Source of the DNA: a virus
Length of the DNA: 41,475 bases
IMG/VR virus record: IMGVR_UViG_3300017987_001546
Span: 1-41,475 of that record
Reading direction: 5' to 3' (one strand)
The position numbers and the translations under genes were made by a program. Shown here one piece after another: positions 8,708 through 17,144 of this stretch. Under the pieces are notes generated by a model. The model saw only the letters and a list, made by a program, of their open reading frames with translations, did not search any database and was not told where the DNA came from. Numbering within the stretch: the first letter of the stretch is position 1; every line of letters begins with the position of its first letter.

Positions 8708-9318
8708 TTTTTTCTTTCTATCCCTCCTGAAGATAATGCGTTCTGATACTCCATTATACGATTAATAATCTCTTGGGGTGGAAGGGGTTCTACATCTTCT
8801 TCAAACAGAGATATGATGTGCTCTATCATACTCACATCTTCCTTATCACCCATCATCTGGATTTCATCAATAGACCTAGACAGGAGATTGGTAATTATGG
8901 AATCTTGGTCTAACCACCATGAAATAGACTTCAGTTCCCTATCATCATCCTTATCCTCTACTGGGACTAAGACACATAATGAAAGGCGTTCAGCAGTATA
9001 CATGGTAGATTCAAGCATATCTTCCTTCTTACCATCAATCTCATACGTCTTTACGATAGTAAGTTCTTCTGAAAACTTATCTATATCATCCTGTATAGCT
9101 CTAGTCTCCTCTATATAATCTTTACGAGAAATCAGCTTATCATTAAAAGCCTTCTCCGATTTACTCAGTTGATTATATAGAGTCATCATTTTAGCAGAAT
9201 TGCGAATAACTTTATATTTCCTTTCTAATTCATCCTGCTTCAATTTCGATAGCTGCCTCACCCAAAATTTATCTTCTCCGATATGCACCTCTGCTAATCG
9301 TCTATCCTGGTATCCCAT
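8659..9318 (-). CDS. Tail assembly chaperone, short form (G-like, 219 aa)
   Basis: Located between the tail tube and tape measure genes, where tail assembly chaperones lie. The protein is helical and charged with a coiled-coil-like centre (residues 50-95). The ribosome site GAGGTG is well placed. Near its 3' end the mRNA has a run of seven A residues (8713 to 8707 on this strand) in the phase A-AAA-AAA, the classic -1 slippery heptamer; 15 codons later the normal stop follows. In lambda-type viruses the short form (G) and the frameshifted form (GT) bind tape measure and tail tube during assembly. Confidence 0.75.
   Translation of the reverse strand: MGYQDRRLAEVHIGEDKFWVRQLSKLKQDELERKYKVIRNSAKMMTLYNQLSKSEKAFNDKLISRKDYIEETRAIQDDIDKFSEELTIVKTYEIDGKKEDMLESTMYTAERLSLCVLVPVEDKDDDRELKSISWWLDQDSIITNLLSRSIDEIQMMGDKEDVSMIEHIISLFEEDVEPLPPQEIINRIMEYQNALSSGGIERKKSDSAYGVQIKRIQKA
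8707..8713 (-). other. Programmed -1 ribosomal frameshift site A AAA AAA
   Basis: Seven consecutive A residues in the message, phased as AGA AAA AAA in the zero frame. Two lysyl-tRNAs can re-pair one base upstream and enter the frame of the 80-residue extension. A short weak stem (TGCA ... TGCA) follows; no strong pseudoknot was evident by eye. Confidence 0.75.
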
Positions 9319-9337
9319 TGACTACACCTCAAATGTT

Positions 9338-10810
9338 CTATACTATTTTACCTATCTTGCCAGACCTCAGATTAGATATCTGGAATGAAATCTCATCTTT
9401 GATAACCTCGCTCTCTGACTTGAGATTATCATTAGGATTAGACTTAATCATTCCTTCGAAATCTATCAGGAAGTCTATAAGATAGTCTTTATCGTAAGCT
9501 AGTTGTAACTCTTGTCTAAACCACAAATCTTCATTTGATTCATAGTTAAGCATGAATCCAATCTGGTCGAGAGTCTTTCTCTCAAATGTGGCTTTACCTT
9601 GATAATCAGAACCACCTGCTACTGCTGTGGTAGGACTACCTTCACCAGACCGTATATCGCCCAGAACTAATCCATTGTTGTTGAACTCCAGCTCCATAGA
9701 GACAATACGTCTAGGCTTATGGAAATCTCCTGTCTGTTGAACAGTATCTCCCTCAGTCCAATTCACACCAAGAGGAGTTGCTGGATTGATGTCAATAGTC
9801 TTGTTAGCTGTATCAATACTTGTAATGACAGTATCAAACGTATATCCAGTAGCTTCTAATGTGAATCTAATCTCGTCATCATCCTCTAGACCTAAGACAG
9901 AGGTTAATGGGATATTTGAACTTTCACCAGGGCCGACAGGTTCCTTTAGATACATTCCATGGTAGAACTTCATCTGGGTATGTCCATGAGAACGTAGAGA
10001 GTATTTCTTATAGACAACATCAGGAGATAGGGTGTTGTCGGGTAGACCCAGTATAAGGTCTTTATACAGAACTTCATATGTCTCAGATATATGGGAATGT
10101 AAATCCTCTTCAAAATTCTGACTAAATTTTGAGACTATACATCCCTTAACAGTCCTATCATAGTATCTATTAACAGAATAGAAAAGAGAGAAGGACTTAA
10201 TAGCTGAAGATGTGGGGCTACGGATGTTAATAGAACCAGAACCATCAGTAGGTATCTTACCATCAGGTGTAAGACATAATGCCTTTAGAGAGGAGAATGC
10301 ATAGAAATTGTCATCATACTTAAAGAAATCCTGGCCTGATTCCATCTCAATCTCAAAGTTACCCATCTTACCTCCATCAAGCGGATAAGATTTATACTGA
10401 GAATTACCAACCTGACCCTCAATCATTCGACCTCTATCCAACTCATTCTTTCCAGATATAACTCTTCCCTGAATAGGAATGGGTATCAATTTAACGGGGT
10501 CACCAGCCTGGTAATCATTAGGAAGGGGTGGTTCAATATCTATAAGATTGGGGTCTGTTATACCAGTTATGATATGCTTAGATGTATCAGAGCTACCAAT
10601 CTTCTCTATCTGGATACGAAGATAAAGGAGCAAGTCATCATCTCTAGTATAACCAGTAAAATATGTAGTGAAATTAGGGGTTACTCCTATTTGGGATACG
10701 CCAGTTAAATATGGTCCATCTAATTCAAACCCAGTCATAGGGACTCCATAATCTAATTCAGGCAATAAGCCTATCGGCCTCACGTTACTTTGGGTGTCTA
10801 ACTCTACCAT
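9338..10810 (-). CDS. Major tail tube protein (about 490 aa)
   Basis: Beta-rich protein placed directly before the tail chaperone gene, the usual place of the major tail protein. It is longer than common tube proteins, so it probably carries added surface domains; the stretch around residues 290-370 (TSVLGLEDDDEIRFTLEATG...) looks like an inserted beta domain. I place the start at ATG 10810, six bases after AGGTG; two upstream start codons overlap the ribosome site. No tail sheath gene is present, so the tail should be non-contractile. Confidence 0.65.
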   Translation of the reverse strand: MVELDTQSNVRPIGLLPELDYGVPMTGFELDGPYLTGVSQIGVTPNFTTYFTGYTRDDDLLLYLRIQIEKIGSSDTSKHIITGITDPNLIDIEPPLPNDYQAGDPVKLIPIPIQGRVISGKNELDRGRMIEGQVGNSQYKSYPLDGGKMGNFEIEMESGQDFFKYDDNFYAFSSLKALCLTPDGKIPTDGSGSINIRSPTSSAIKSFSLFYSVNRYYDRTVKGCIVSKFSQNFEEDLHSHISETYEVLYKDLILGLPDNTLSPDVVYKKYSLRSHGHTQMKFYHGMYLKEPVGPGESSNIPLTSVLGLEDDDEIRFTLEATGYTFDTVITSIDTANKTIDINPATPLGVNWTEGDTVQQTGDFHKPRRIVSMELEFNNNGLVLGDIRSGEGSPTTAVAGGSDYQGKATFERKTLDQIGFMLNYESNEDLWFRQELQLAYDKDYLIDFLIDFEGMIKSNPNDNLKSESEVIKDEISFQISNLRSGKIGKIV

Positions 10811-10819
10811 TTCCATCAC

Positions 10820-11530
10820 CTATGTATATTCAGGTTCAACTCTTACTCTCATTTCAACGCTAGATTGATGTAAATAAACATTCTCAAGTCTCTCATCAGG
10901 CATCTTAACATCTGTCACATCTGTATCTACTATCCCTAAGTTACCTGATAATGTAGGATTGTTACGTATATAATTGACTACCTTATATATAAAGGTTTCA
11001 TGCCGTTCATATCTGATAGCTTTACGTAAATCATCTATAAACATAATAGATATTCGTTCATCATACTGAATATCATTCTCTCCAATCTGTGCAAAGTTCA
11101 CACCAGCGTTAGGACATACAACTAGATACTGTGGTCTGGTAGTTGTAAATCTTTCAGGCTTCCTAACAATCTTGGCTACCTTTACATATGTTTTCAATGT
11201 TGGCTCTGTTTCCAACCATTGTATGAGAAATTCTAGAATAGGGAGGAAGGGAGCTTGTGGTTCAGTAACTGTCAGATAAGTTGAGTGAGTCTGGATATCA
11301 CCATTATCGCCAAGTAATATCAAATCAGCATCTTCACATTGACCAGGCATCCACCCATAATAGGTTAATTTCCAACCATTAGCAACAGTCTTATCAACCC
11401 TTAATGGATAACAGAAGCCATTACAGACAACCCATCCCTGACTAATATTAGGGTTTACTACACGTATATCTATTGACTCCTCTAATCTAACTGATTGAGG
11501 CCCAGCCGGTGTGAATCCAGAGAATACCAT
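10820..11530 (-). CDS. Tail terminator / tail completion protein
   Basis: The start at ATG 11530 has GGGAG five bases upstream; the frame extends further to a TTG that overlaps the preceding stop region and is less likely. The N-terminal ~90 residues look like an Ig-type beta-domain (IDIRVVNP...GWKLTYYGWMPG). The C-terminal part (LEFLIQWLETEP..., FIYKVVNYIRNNP, then a final beta strand) has the helix-strand layout of tail terminator proteins (lambda U / SPP1 gp17-like). Order neck-terminator-tube supports this. Confidence 0.6.
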   Translation of the reverse strand: MVFSGFTPAGPQSVRLEESIDIRVVNPNISQGWVVCNGFCYPLRVDKTVANGWKLTYYGWMPGQCEDADLILLGDNGDIQTHSTYLTVTEPQAPFLPILEFLIQWLETEPTLKTYVKVAKIVRKPERFTTTRPQYLVVCPNAGVNFAQIGENDIQYDERISIMFIDDLRKAIRYERHETFIYKVVNYIRNNPTLSGNLGIVDTDVTDVKMPDERLENVYLHQSSVEMRVRVEPEYT

Positions 11531-11531
11531 G

Positions 11532-12161
11532 CTAACTCCCAAAGTATAATTGTAGATAATTCTGCCAGTAGTTTTGAGTAACAGAATCTATACGTGCGTG
11601 TTCATCTTGAGTCATCTGTTTATCAGAGAATAGGAAGGGCCGTGGTGGTATAGTTGCACCTTCATCAGCTGTTCTAAGTGCAGACTCCCATTTCCCAGGT
11701 TGAGCTTCCCAAGCGAGAAAACCAACGTCAGACGCAAGACGAGTTCGAGGTCTAGTTTGAGCACCACCAGATAGAATCTTAGCCAAATCATATGTGACAT
11801 TCTTACTATCTACTGCCATACGGGATGTCCCGAAGGAGAAGTAGGTATCAGCATACCGCCTGATAGCATATTTAGCAGCGGAATTGGTTAGAGAACGAAA
11901 CAACGCACCAGACCTAACTAATGGCTGACTTCCATGCTTAACGTATTCACCAAGATAAGAATCATAGGATGTAGCCCAAGTTCTTTGTTTAGCCTGGTGA
12001 CCACCAGAATATATCCTTTCGGACATGATAGCCTCAAGAGTAACATTGACAGATTCGAAATAAGAACGTAATGCTTGTCCTCTAATTGAATCTGGGAGCT
12101 GTTCTATCTTTGCCATATACTCCCCTAACTCATCTTTCCTAACTACCAAAACTACTGTCAC
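11532..12161 (-). CDS. Head-tail connector / tail completion protein (HK97 gp10 / Mu gpG-like)
   Basis: Motifs PLVRSGALFRSLT, FGTSRMAVD and the C-terminal PPRPFLF follow the pattern of phage virion morphogenesis / gp10-like proteins, which connect neck and tail. The GTG start overlaps the preceding gene by four bases (GTGA); an alternative ATG at 12116 lies behind AGGGGAG. Size (209 residues) suits the family. Confidence 0.65.
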   Translation of the reverse strand: MTVVLVVRKDELGEYMAKIEQLPDSIRGQALRSYFESVNVTLEAIMSERIYSGGHQAKQRTWATSYDSYLGEYVKHGSQPLVRSGALFRSLTNSAAKYAIRRYADTYFSFGTSRMAVDSKNVTYDLAKILSGGAQTRPRTRLASDVGFLAWEAQPGKWESALRTADEGATIPPRPFLFSDKQMTQDEHARIDSVTQNYWQNYLQLYFGS

Positions 12162-12985
12162 CAGTCCACATCTCCATCTGCTTGTATGTTTTTCAGAATC
12201 TCCATAGCTTCATCTTTCAATTGGTTTATGTTAGTCATAAATTCTCCACCACCTGATATGGAGTAATCTATGAATCTCTGATAGCAGTCCTTCTTTACTC
12301 TATTGATTATAAATCTACGGACATGCTCATAATCTGGAATGATTACATTATTCAGACGGCGAATCAACCAATCTATAACCTCATCTGTTCTATGTTTGAT
12401 AAATTCGTTAATTACATCTTCTGTAACATAATCTGCATCATCAGGAAAGATAACTTCATCTTCTATCAATTGTTCCATATTCAGGTCTATATCGTTGAAG
12501 AGAACAAACTGAGGTATCATAGCTACTTTAAAAGCATCCTGATAGTCTATAATATCTGCTGAAGTTTGAGGATACATCTGGATTACGGCAAAACAGAGTT
12601 CACCATCTACTATATCTGTCTCTGTTCTAGTCATAGTCACTTTGATTGGGAACATCTCTCCAGCATCCATACTGAAAGTATCACCATCAGCTACCACGAC
12701 ACCATTGACAGTAACTACAACAGTCCATTCAGTAGATAGCTTACCAATCTTAATCTTAACTCCCATAGTATCAGATTCAGACTGGTCGTCATTAAATATC
12801 ATACCATACATTGAGTAAGATTCAGGGCCAGTAATAGGTCTAGGCATCATCTTAGCAACAGTCTTACGCTCATCTAGCCTATGCCTATCTGTATTCTTCA
12901 TAGACTGTGCATCCTCCTCAGACATCAGTCTCTGATAAACATGCCTACCTTTAGAGTCAATAACTATATTAGGTCTAGCAGTCAT
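12158..12985 (-). CDS. Head-tail adaptor (neck) protein candidate
   Basis: 275 residues. An N-terminal beta domain (residues 70-150, with WTVVVTVNGVVVADG) is followed by a helical C-terminal part (VTEDVINEFIKHRTDEVIDWL, then a conserved-looking DCYQRF). The helical bundle with 'R.FI..RV..DCY' is like head-tail adaptors of the gp6/gp15 type. Position upstream of the connector gene supports neck function. The beta domain is an unusual addition. Assignment rests mostly on position. Confidence 0.5.
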   Translation of the reverse strand: MTARPNIVIDSKGRHVYQRLMSEEDAQSMKNTDRHRLDERKTVAKMMPRPITGPESYSMYGMIFNDDQSESDTMGVKIKIGKLSTEWTVVVTVNGVVVADGDTFSMDAGEMFPIKVTMTRTETDIVDGELCFAVIQMYPQTSADIIDYQDAFKVAMIPQFVLFNDIDLNMEQLIEDEVIFPDDADYVTEDVINEFIKHRTDEVIDWLIRRLNNVIIPDYEHVRRFIINRVKKDCYQRFIDYSISGGGEFMTNINQLKDEAMEILKNIQADGDVDW

Positions 12986-13330
12986 CTATTTGCCCCCATT
13001 CTTAATCATTATGTCTCTCATTTCTCTCAGATATTCATTTGACTTAGACTGTTCAGTAGCCATATTCTGAAAGCAATTAAGAGTAGCTTGATGATTTAGT
13101 TCCTGTTTGTTCTTGATAGTATAGACAGCAGATTTAGTTTCCTGCATATCTCTTGAAACTAGTTCTTCATGTGTAGTAGGTTGAGGCAACTTATTCTTAT
13201 TACCATTAGCCTTAATACGGGTATGTAATAGACCAATACCAATACCAGAGAGTTTATATAGTATCAGGATAGCAAAAGCCATACCTGCAAAGAAAGCTGC
13301 TTCAAATGCACCTACATCCATACTAGTCAT
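12986..13330 (-). CDS. Single-span membrane protein with coiled-coil tail (holin-like?)
   Basis: Residues 6-36 form one hydrophobic helix (AFFAGMAFAILILYKLSGIGIG), followed by a polar, glutamine/asparagine-rich helical region ending in basic residues. It starts inside the 3' end of the previous gene. Size and layout would suit a one-helix holin or a membrane-anchored accessory protein. There is no lysin gene nearby to support lysis. Confidence 0.5.
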   Translation of the reverse strand: MTSMDVGAFEAAFFAGMAFAILILYKLSGIGIGLLHTRIKANGNKNKLPQPTTHEELVSRDMQETKSAVYTIKNKQELNHQATLNCFQNMATEQSKSNEYLREMRDIMIKNGGK

Positions 13331-13667
13331 TCCTATGCTCCATCAGATACCTCCGCCTTCTTCTCCGCCCTTTCAAGGTCGCCATAATTGTAGCTTGAGA
13401 ATCTTGTTCCGGCGATTCTTCTTCTGAGGTTTTTTTTTCTTTCTCTCTTTCCTTATCTGGTTCTTCTTCATCAGATGATTTCTCTTCCTGCTTCTCCTCT
13501 TCAACTAGTTTCTCTTCAGCGGGTTGTTCATCATCAGCAGACTCACCACTACCCCATTTAGCTAGGACAGCTTCAGCCTCCTCTTTATTGAGGGGCCAAC
13601 TCAGACCCATGTGATTCTCTGGGTCTTTTTCCTTTATCTCTTTCCATAACTGAGAAATCGTTGGCAT
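13323..13667 (-). CDS. Acidic-linker protein with arginine-rich end (114 aa)
   Basis: I use ATG 13667, with AGGAGG seven bases upstream, rather than the TTG six bases earlier that abuts the ribosome site. The N-terminus is a small folded region (SQLWKEIKEKDPENH), the middle a long Glu/Lys/Asp low-complexity stretch, and the C-terminus contains six consecutive arginines (GRRRRRRYLMEHRND). Such a layout suits a flexible linker or a DNA- or RNA-contacting tail. Not recognised. Confidence 0.55.
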   Translation of the reverse strand: MPTISQLWKEIKEKDPENHMGLSWPLNKEEAEAVLAKWGSGESADDEQPAEEKLVEEEKQEEKSSDEEEPDKEREKEKKTSEEESPEQDSQATIMATLKGRRRRRRYLMEHRND

Positions 13668-13669
13668 AT

Positions 13670-13813
13670 TCAAGCCTCCTTTTCTAGTTCAGCAATTCTC
13701 TTCTTAACCCTATCATATCCTCTATCTTTCTTCTTCATCTTACTAAGCTGTTTGCGAAGAGTTTCAAGGGCACTCTGTTTATGTGGGTTCTTCAGTTTCT
13801 TTTTTTTAGCCAT
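13670..13813 (-). CDS. Small basic helical protein (47 aa)
   Basis: Begins at ATG 13813 behind AGGTGATTGAG and ends in TGA at 13670. It is lysine-rich (MAKKKKLKNPHKQ...) and predicted helical throughout (LETLRKQLSKMKKK..., RVKKRIAELEKEA). It fills the space between the 461-residue fibre gene and the acidic-linker gene. Perhaps a small virion or nucleic-acid-binding protein; no family known. Confidence 0.55.
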   Translation of the reverse strand: MAKKKKLKNPHKQSALETLRKQLSKMKKKDRGYDRVKKRIAELEKEA

Positions 13814-13814
13814 C

Positions 13815-15200
13815 TCAATCACCTATTGAAATCATAATATCTTTCAAGTCCTGTTCAGATAGTCCAGCTTTCTCTGCTATCGCTTTGACAGCTTTCCACA
13901 TCTGGACTATGCATCCAATCTGTAATGCATTTATTTTAGCATGAGACATGAATATCGTGTTCTCATCTACTTCAGTATCTTTAGCTCTATTTAATTCTTC
14001 TTGTGAAATGTCTCTAATAATATTCAATTCTTTAGCCCTTTTAATATGCTTACCCATAGCAGTTCTAGCATCATTATAATATTCCTTCCTCTTATCTAGA
14101 TGGGTATTAAGAGCCTGAAGCAGACCAATATCATCTTCTAAATCAAGTGTTCCATATGTTCCATTTGTATTCTCTATATCTCCATCACCATATATCTGGC
14201 AAACAGTTCCACCACCACTGAGAAATTCAACCAATGCTTCTGAAGCTCCAACACTCGTCCAACTGGTTCCACCATTCGATTTTCTTCCACGGATTATAAT
14301 TGGTGCATGAGTAGAATCTGGTGATTCTGTATAACCTTCGAGCAAAAGGCCTGCGCCATTGCTCTCACCATATCCAGCAATATCCATCCCGGTAGACCCA
14401 TTGACCTTTATAGAGCAGAAAGTATCTTCCTCGTCTAAATCTGTAAATGGATGGGATATGTCCGTATTCTTCAGAGCGATGATATTCTCAAAGTCATCTC
14501 CCTGATTCAGACAGAGACCACCATCCCCAACATCCGGGGCATCTTCATTAGTGGATATACGAGCGTTACCCCAGAATCGAGTCTTTTTGCCACCTACTCT
14601 GTTGGATAGGTGTAGGACACAATCATCATCCTGCAAATTTTGTGTTCCTGTTCCAGATTTACGATAGCCTTCGATTGCGACGGTTCCTAGAGGGCCAGAG
14701 TCAGTATCAACATATCCTCTAATTACTACGCCACTTTTAACATCTTCAGTTAGACCTTCGATAAGTAGACCGCCTGAAGCACCATCTACCTTAGAGAATT
14801 GTCCATAAGTATCAGTTTCGGCAATATCAGTTATACCATGAGCTACATCTGAACTCTTCAGAGTCTCAATCAGGCCATCGCCATCACCTTGATTTAGACA
14901 GAGACCACCTTTGCCTACATCTGGTGACTGCTCATTGCCTGTTGCTAATATATCATTAGCATCAGCAAGATACCAGACCTCTCCAGTTTCTGTGAAAGGG
15001 GAGCTACCAAATCCTCCCCATGATGAACCGTTATAAAATCTAGGTTTATTATCTGTTGTATTGAAATAGACCATACCCTCTTGAGGATTCCCCGTTCCAT
15101 CATGATTACTATCATACTTCTGATTTCTGATAAACGTAAGGCAGTTAGCATCATTTGTATGCTCACCCATATAATTATGTTGTCCGTATGGCTCTTTCAT
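13815..15200 (-). CDS. Fibre protein with duplicated beta module (461 aa)
   Basis: The N-terminal ~60 residues (PYGQHNYMG..., RNQKYDSN, GTGNPQEGM, YNGSSW) are clearly related to those of the neighbouring 437-residue fibre. Residues ~92-150 and ~221-280 are two copies of one module containing PDVGxGGLCLNQGD. The last ~110 residues are helical (LNTHLDKRKEYYND to the end) and may be a trimerisation or capsid-attachment domain. Likely a virion surface fibre binding the host. A strong GAGGTG site precedes the ATG. Confidence 0.65.
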   Translation of the reverse strand: MKEPYGQHNYMGEHTNDANCLTFIRNQKYDSNHDGTGNPQEGMVYFNTTDNKPRFYNGSSWGGFGSSPFTETGEVWYLADANDILATGNEQSPDVGKGGLCLNQGDGDGLIETLKSSDVAHGITDIAETDTYGQFSKVDGASGGLLIEGLTEDVKSGVVIRGYVDTDSGPLGTVAIEGYRKSGTGTQNLQDDDCVLHLSNRVGGKKTRFWGNARISTNEDAPDVGDGGLCLNQGDDFENIIALKNTDISHPFTDLDEEDTFCSIKVNGSTGMDIAGYGESNGAGLLLEGYTESPDSTHAPIIIRGRKSNGGTSWTSVGASEALVEFLSGGGTVCQIYGDGDIENTNGTYGTLDLEDDIGLLQALNTHLDKRKEYYNDARTAMGKHIKRAKELNIIRDISQEELNRAKDTEVDENTIFMSHAKINALQIGCIVQMWKAVKAIAEKAGLSEQDLKDIMISIGD

Positions 15201-15224
15201 TTCTACACCTCTAAAAATAGATAT

Positions 15225-15249
15225 GGGGCTGATAGATTATACCAGCCCC
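15225..15249 (-). terminator. Hairpin between two fibre genes (GGGGCTG stem)
   Basis: A perfect 7-bp GC-rich stem with an 11-base loop lies in the 60-base gap between the two fibre genes, followed on the transcribed minus strand by an AT-rich stretch with TTTTT. It could be a partial terminator or an mRNA-stabilising hairpin that lowers expression of the downstream fibre. Confidence 0.45.
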
Positions 15250-15260
15250 GATATTAGTAT

Positions 15261-16574
15261 CTAACAGACCACCCAACCGTCATTGTTCCCGTCTGAATTC
15301 ACATACAGGATGTTGTTGGTCGTATCTAGGTAGGTATCGCCCTGATTACCTGCCTGATTGCCATTAGGCGTTCCAGCTCCGGTATAGAACTCCTTATGGA
15401 TAGATACATCTCCAACGTGGGTATCCAAAGCAGTTAGGGCATCCTCTACATTTGTGGCATTGCCCAGATTGGACTTGGTATCTGTTCCGATAAGAGACGC
15501 ACCTTCACTTCCACCAGTTGTTGAACCCAACTCTGTTTCAGTGTAGTATATATCGTCATGCTTATGTATAGAACAGTCGTTCCCATCTGTCAAGTCTGTA
15601 TGCTGAGAACTTGTCAGATGATAGTATTCATCTGTAGTTCCACCTTGTAGGCCAGATGTATTATTATGGGAAATAGTAGAACCAAACTTTACCCAATTAG
15701 ACCCATTGAAAACGTAGAGAACATTCTCATCCTCTACCCAACAGGCAAAACCCTCATCTGGTGTCTCAAAGTCCCAGTCAGCAGGGTCGCCCTGGTCATC
15801 TATACAGATGGCTATGTCATTAACAGCTCCACCAGACCAGTCACCACCAGTCCCTGCTACGATGTATCTGTTCCCAATCGTAGGAGATGGAGCAGTAACT
15901 AGGTCTTTGTCAAGAACAGAATCTTGCCAATCCAGACCTTGGATTAGACCATCAACATAGTCCTTAGTAGTTGCATCTGAACCAGCTGAAGGGGCGTTCA
16001 AACCAGTAACCGTCCCAGCGGAGTTCATGTCTATGTCTCCAGCCAGAACATTACTCTCTGTCCTAGCTTCCTCTAGTGTCACAGAATGAGGATTACCAGA
16101 TGTTGTCCCAACGTGTGTATCACACGCTGTCAGAGCATCTTCAATGTTAGTTGCATTACCTAGATTCGCTTTTGTGTCTGTACCTATCAATGAGGCTCCT
16201 TCAGACCCACCTGTTGTAGAACCCAATTCCGTCTCTGTATAGTATATATCATCGTGCTTATGGATAGAGCAATCGCCACCATCCGTAAGGTCGATATGTT
16301 GGGCTGAAGTAAGATGGTAATACTCGTCTGTTGTCCCACCTTGTAGACCAGACAGGTCGTTGTGTGCCCCACCAACAGCAGAAGTCCAAGCTCCATTCTC
16401 ATAGACTTTCAGCTTATTAGCAGAGCTATCGTAGAATGTCATACCATTCTCAGGATTTCCTGACCCATCCTTGTTAGAATCAAACTTCTGATTTCTAATC
16501 CAAGTCAGAGCGGCGGATTCTCCAGCATGACTACCCATGTAGTTATGTTGTCCATATGGTGCATTTAGTGTCAT
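15261..16574 (-). CDS. Fibre protein with 86-residue tandem-type duplication (437 aa)
   Basis: The start is ATG 16574 behind AGAAGGTG. The N-terminal module PYGQHNYMG is shared with the 461-residue fibre. Two near-identical blocks of about 86 residues (SGLQGGTTDEYYHL..., CSIHKHDD, IYYTETELGSTTGG, ALT.DTHVG) flank a unique central region. The HxHDD.YYTE motif is widespread in phage tail fibres, where such His pairs can bind metal in trimers. The C-terminal module (GTPNGNQAGNQG, YLDT, ILYV, final W) is shared with the 101-residue protein at 16588. Function: surface adhesion. Confidence 0.7.
   Translation of the reverse strand: MTLNAPYGQHNYMGSHAGESAALTWIRNQKFDSNKDGSGNPENGMTFYDSSANKLKVYENGAWTSAVGGAHNDLSGLQGGTTDEYYHLTSAQHIDLTDGGDCSIHKHDDIYYTETELGSTTGGSEGASLIGTDTKANLGNATNIEDALTACDTHVGTTSGNPHSVTLEEARTESNVLAGDIDMNSAGTVTGLNAPSAGSDATTKDYVDGLIQGLDWQDSVLDKDLVTAPSPTIGNRYIVAGTGGDWSGGAVNDIAICIDDQGDPADWDFETPDEGFACWVEDENVLYVFNGSNWVKFGSTISHNNTSGLQGGTTDEYYHLTSSQHTDLTDGNDCSIHKHDDIYYTETELGSTTGGSEGASLIGTDTKSNLGNATNVEDALTALDTHVGDVSIHKEFYTGAGTPNGNQAGNQGDTYLDTTNNILYVNSDGNNDGWVVC
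15411..15668 (-). repeat. Copy 2 of the fibre 86-residue repeat
   Basis: Encodes residues 305-390 (counted from the upstream GTG) of the fibre at 15261-16574. It is nearly identical in protein to the copy at 16107-16364 but differs at many third codon positions, so the duplication is old and kept by selection on protein. Confidence 0.8.
16107..16364 (-). repeat. Copy 1 of the fibre 86-residue repeat
   Basis: Encodes residues 73-158 of the same fibre. See the partner copy at 15411-15668. Both copies carry the CSIHKHDD metal-binding-like motif. Confidence 0.8.
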
Positions 16575-16587
16575 TTTCACACCTTCT

Positions 16588-16893
16588 CTAAATTACATTC
16601 CAACTAGTTCCAGCTGGATTTGAAACGCAAATATATAATATTCCAGTAGCAGTATCTTGGTATTTCTGACCATAAGCTCCAGCCACAACACCATTAGGAT
16701 TACCTACGCCAGAGAGCATAGGTAGTAAAGCTCCTCCAATTGATTCAGCCACGTATCTAGTCAGAGCCATCAATGATGCTGTATCAGGTGCAATAGATGA
16801 AACATCTTCCTTATTACCTACAACATCTCGACTACGGCCATTAGCTTCACTATCTGGTGCAGGGACTAACGGCCCTGTTGGATTATCTGTCAC
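16588..16893 (-). CDS. Short fibre-module protein (101 aa)
   Basis: The GTG start overlaps the previous stop (GTGA) with GGAGG seven bases upstream. It contains two mobile fibre modules and little else: an N-terminal DVVGNKED motif (residues 23-30) shared with the 312- and 616-residue proteins, and a C-terminal GNPNGVVAGAYG, YQDT, ILYI, final W module shared with the 437-residue fibre. It probably adds a small knob or adaptor to the fibre assembly. Confidence 0.6.
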   Translation of the reverse strand: MTDNPTGPLVPAPDSEANGRSRDVVGNKEDVSSIAPDTASLMALTRYVAESIGGALLPMLSGVGNPNGVVAGAYGQKYQDTATGILYICVSNPAGTSWNVI

Positions 16894-17144
16894 TGGAAAG
16901 CCTCCACTATTAGGTCTAACTTATCTTTATCATCTTGTGATAACTCCTCTTCCCAAGCAATTGTCAGAGTTCCTGGGTAATTGCCACCGTGAGGAAATGG
17001 CTCAGGAATCTTAAATGGTCCAGCGTCATACCTAGACCATATTACATCCCTATTCGTCATCTCAGAGTTACCGATAGCAGATTCAATATCATTTAAATCC
17101 ACATCGTCGCCATCGAAATCATGATAAGCATATTCAATAGTCAT
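16890..17144 (-). CDS. Small acidic virion-block protein (84 aa)
   Basis: I use ATG 17144, which overlaps the preceding stop as TAATG and has GGAGGAG upstream; the ATG six codons earlier contains that ribosome site. The protein is acidic (FDGDDVDLNDIE, EEELSQDDKDKLD) with a proline/glycine-rich middle (FKIPEPFPHGGNYPG). It lies inside the fibre block and may be a fibre chaperone or small structural protein. Not recognised. Confidence 0.5.
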   Translation of the reverse strand: MTIEYAYHDFDGDDVDLNDIESAIGNSEMTNRDVIWSRYDAGPFKIPEPFPHGGNYPGTLTIAWEEELSQDDKDKLDLIVEAFQ

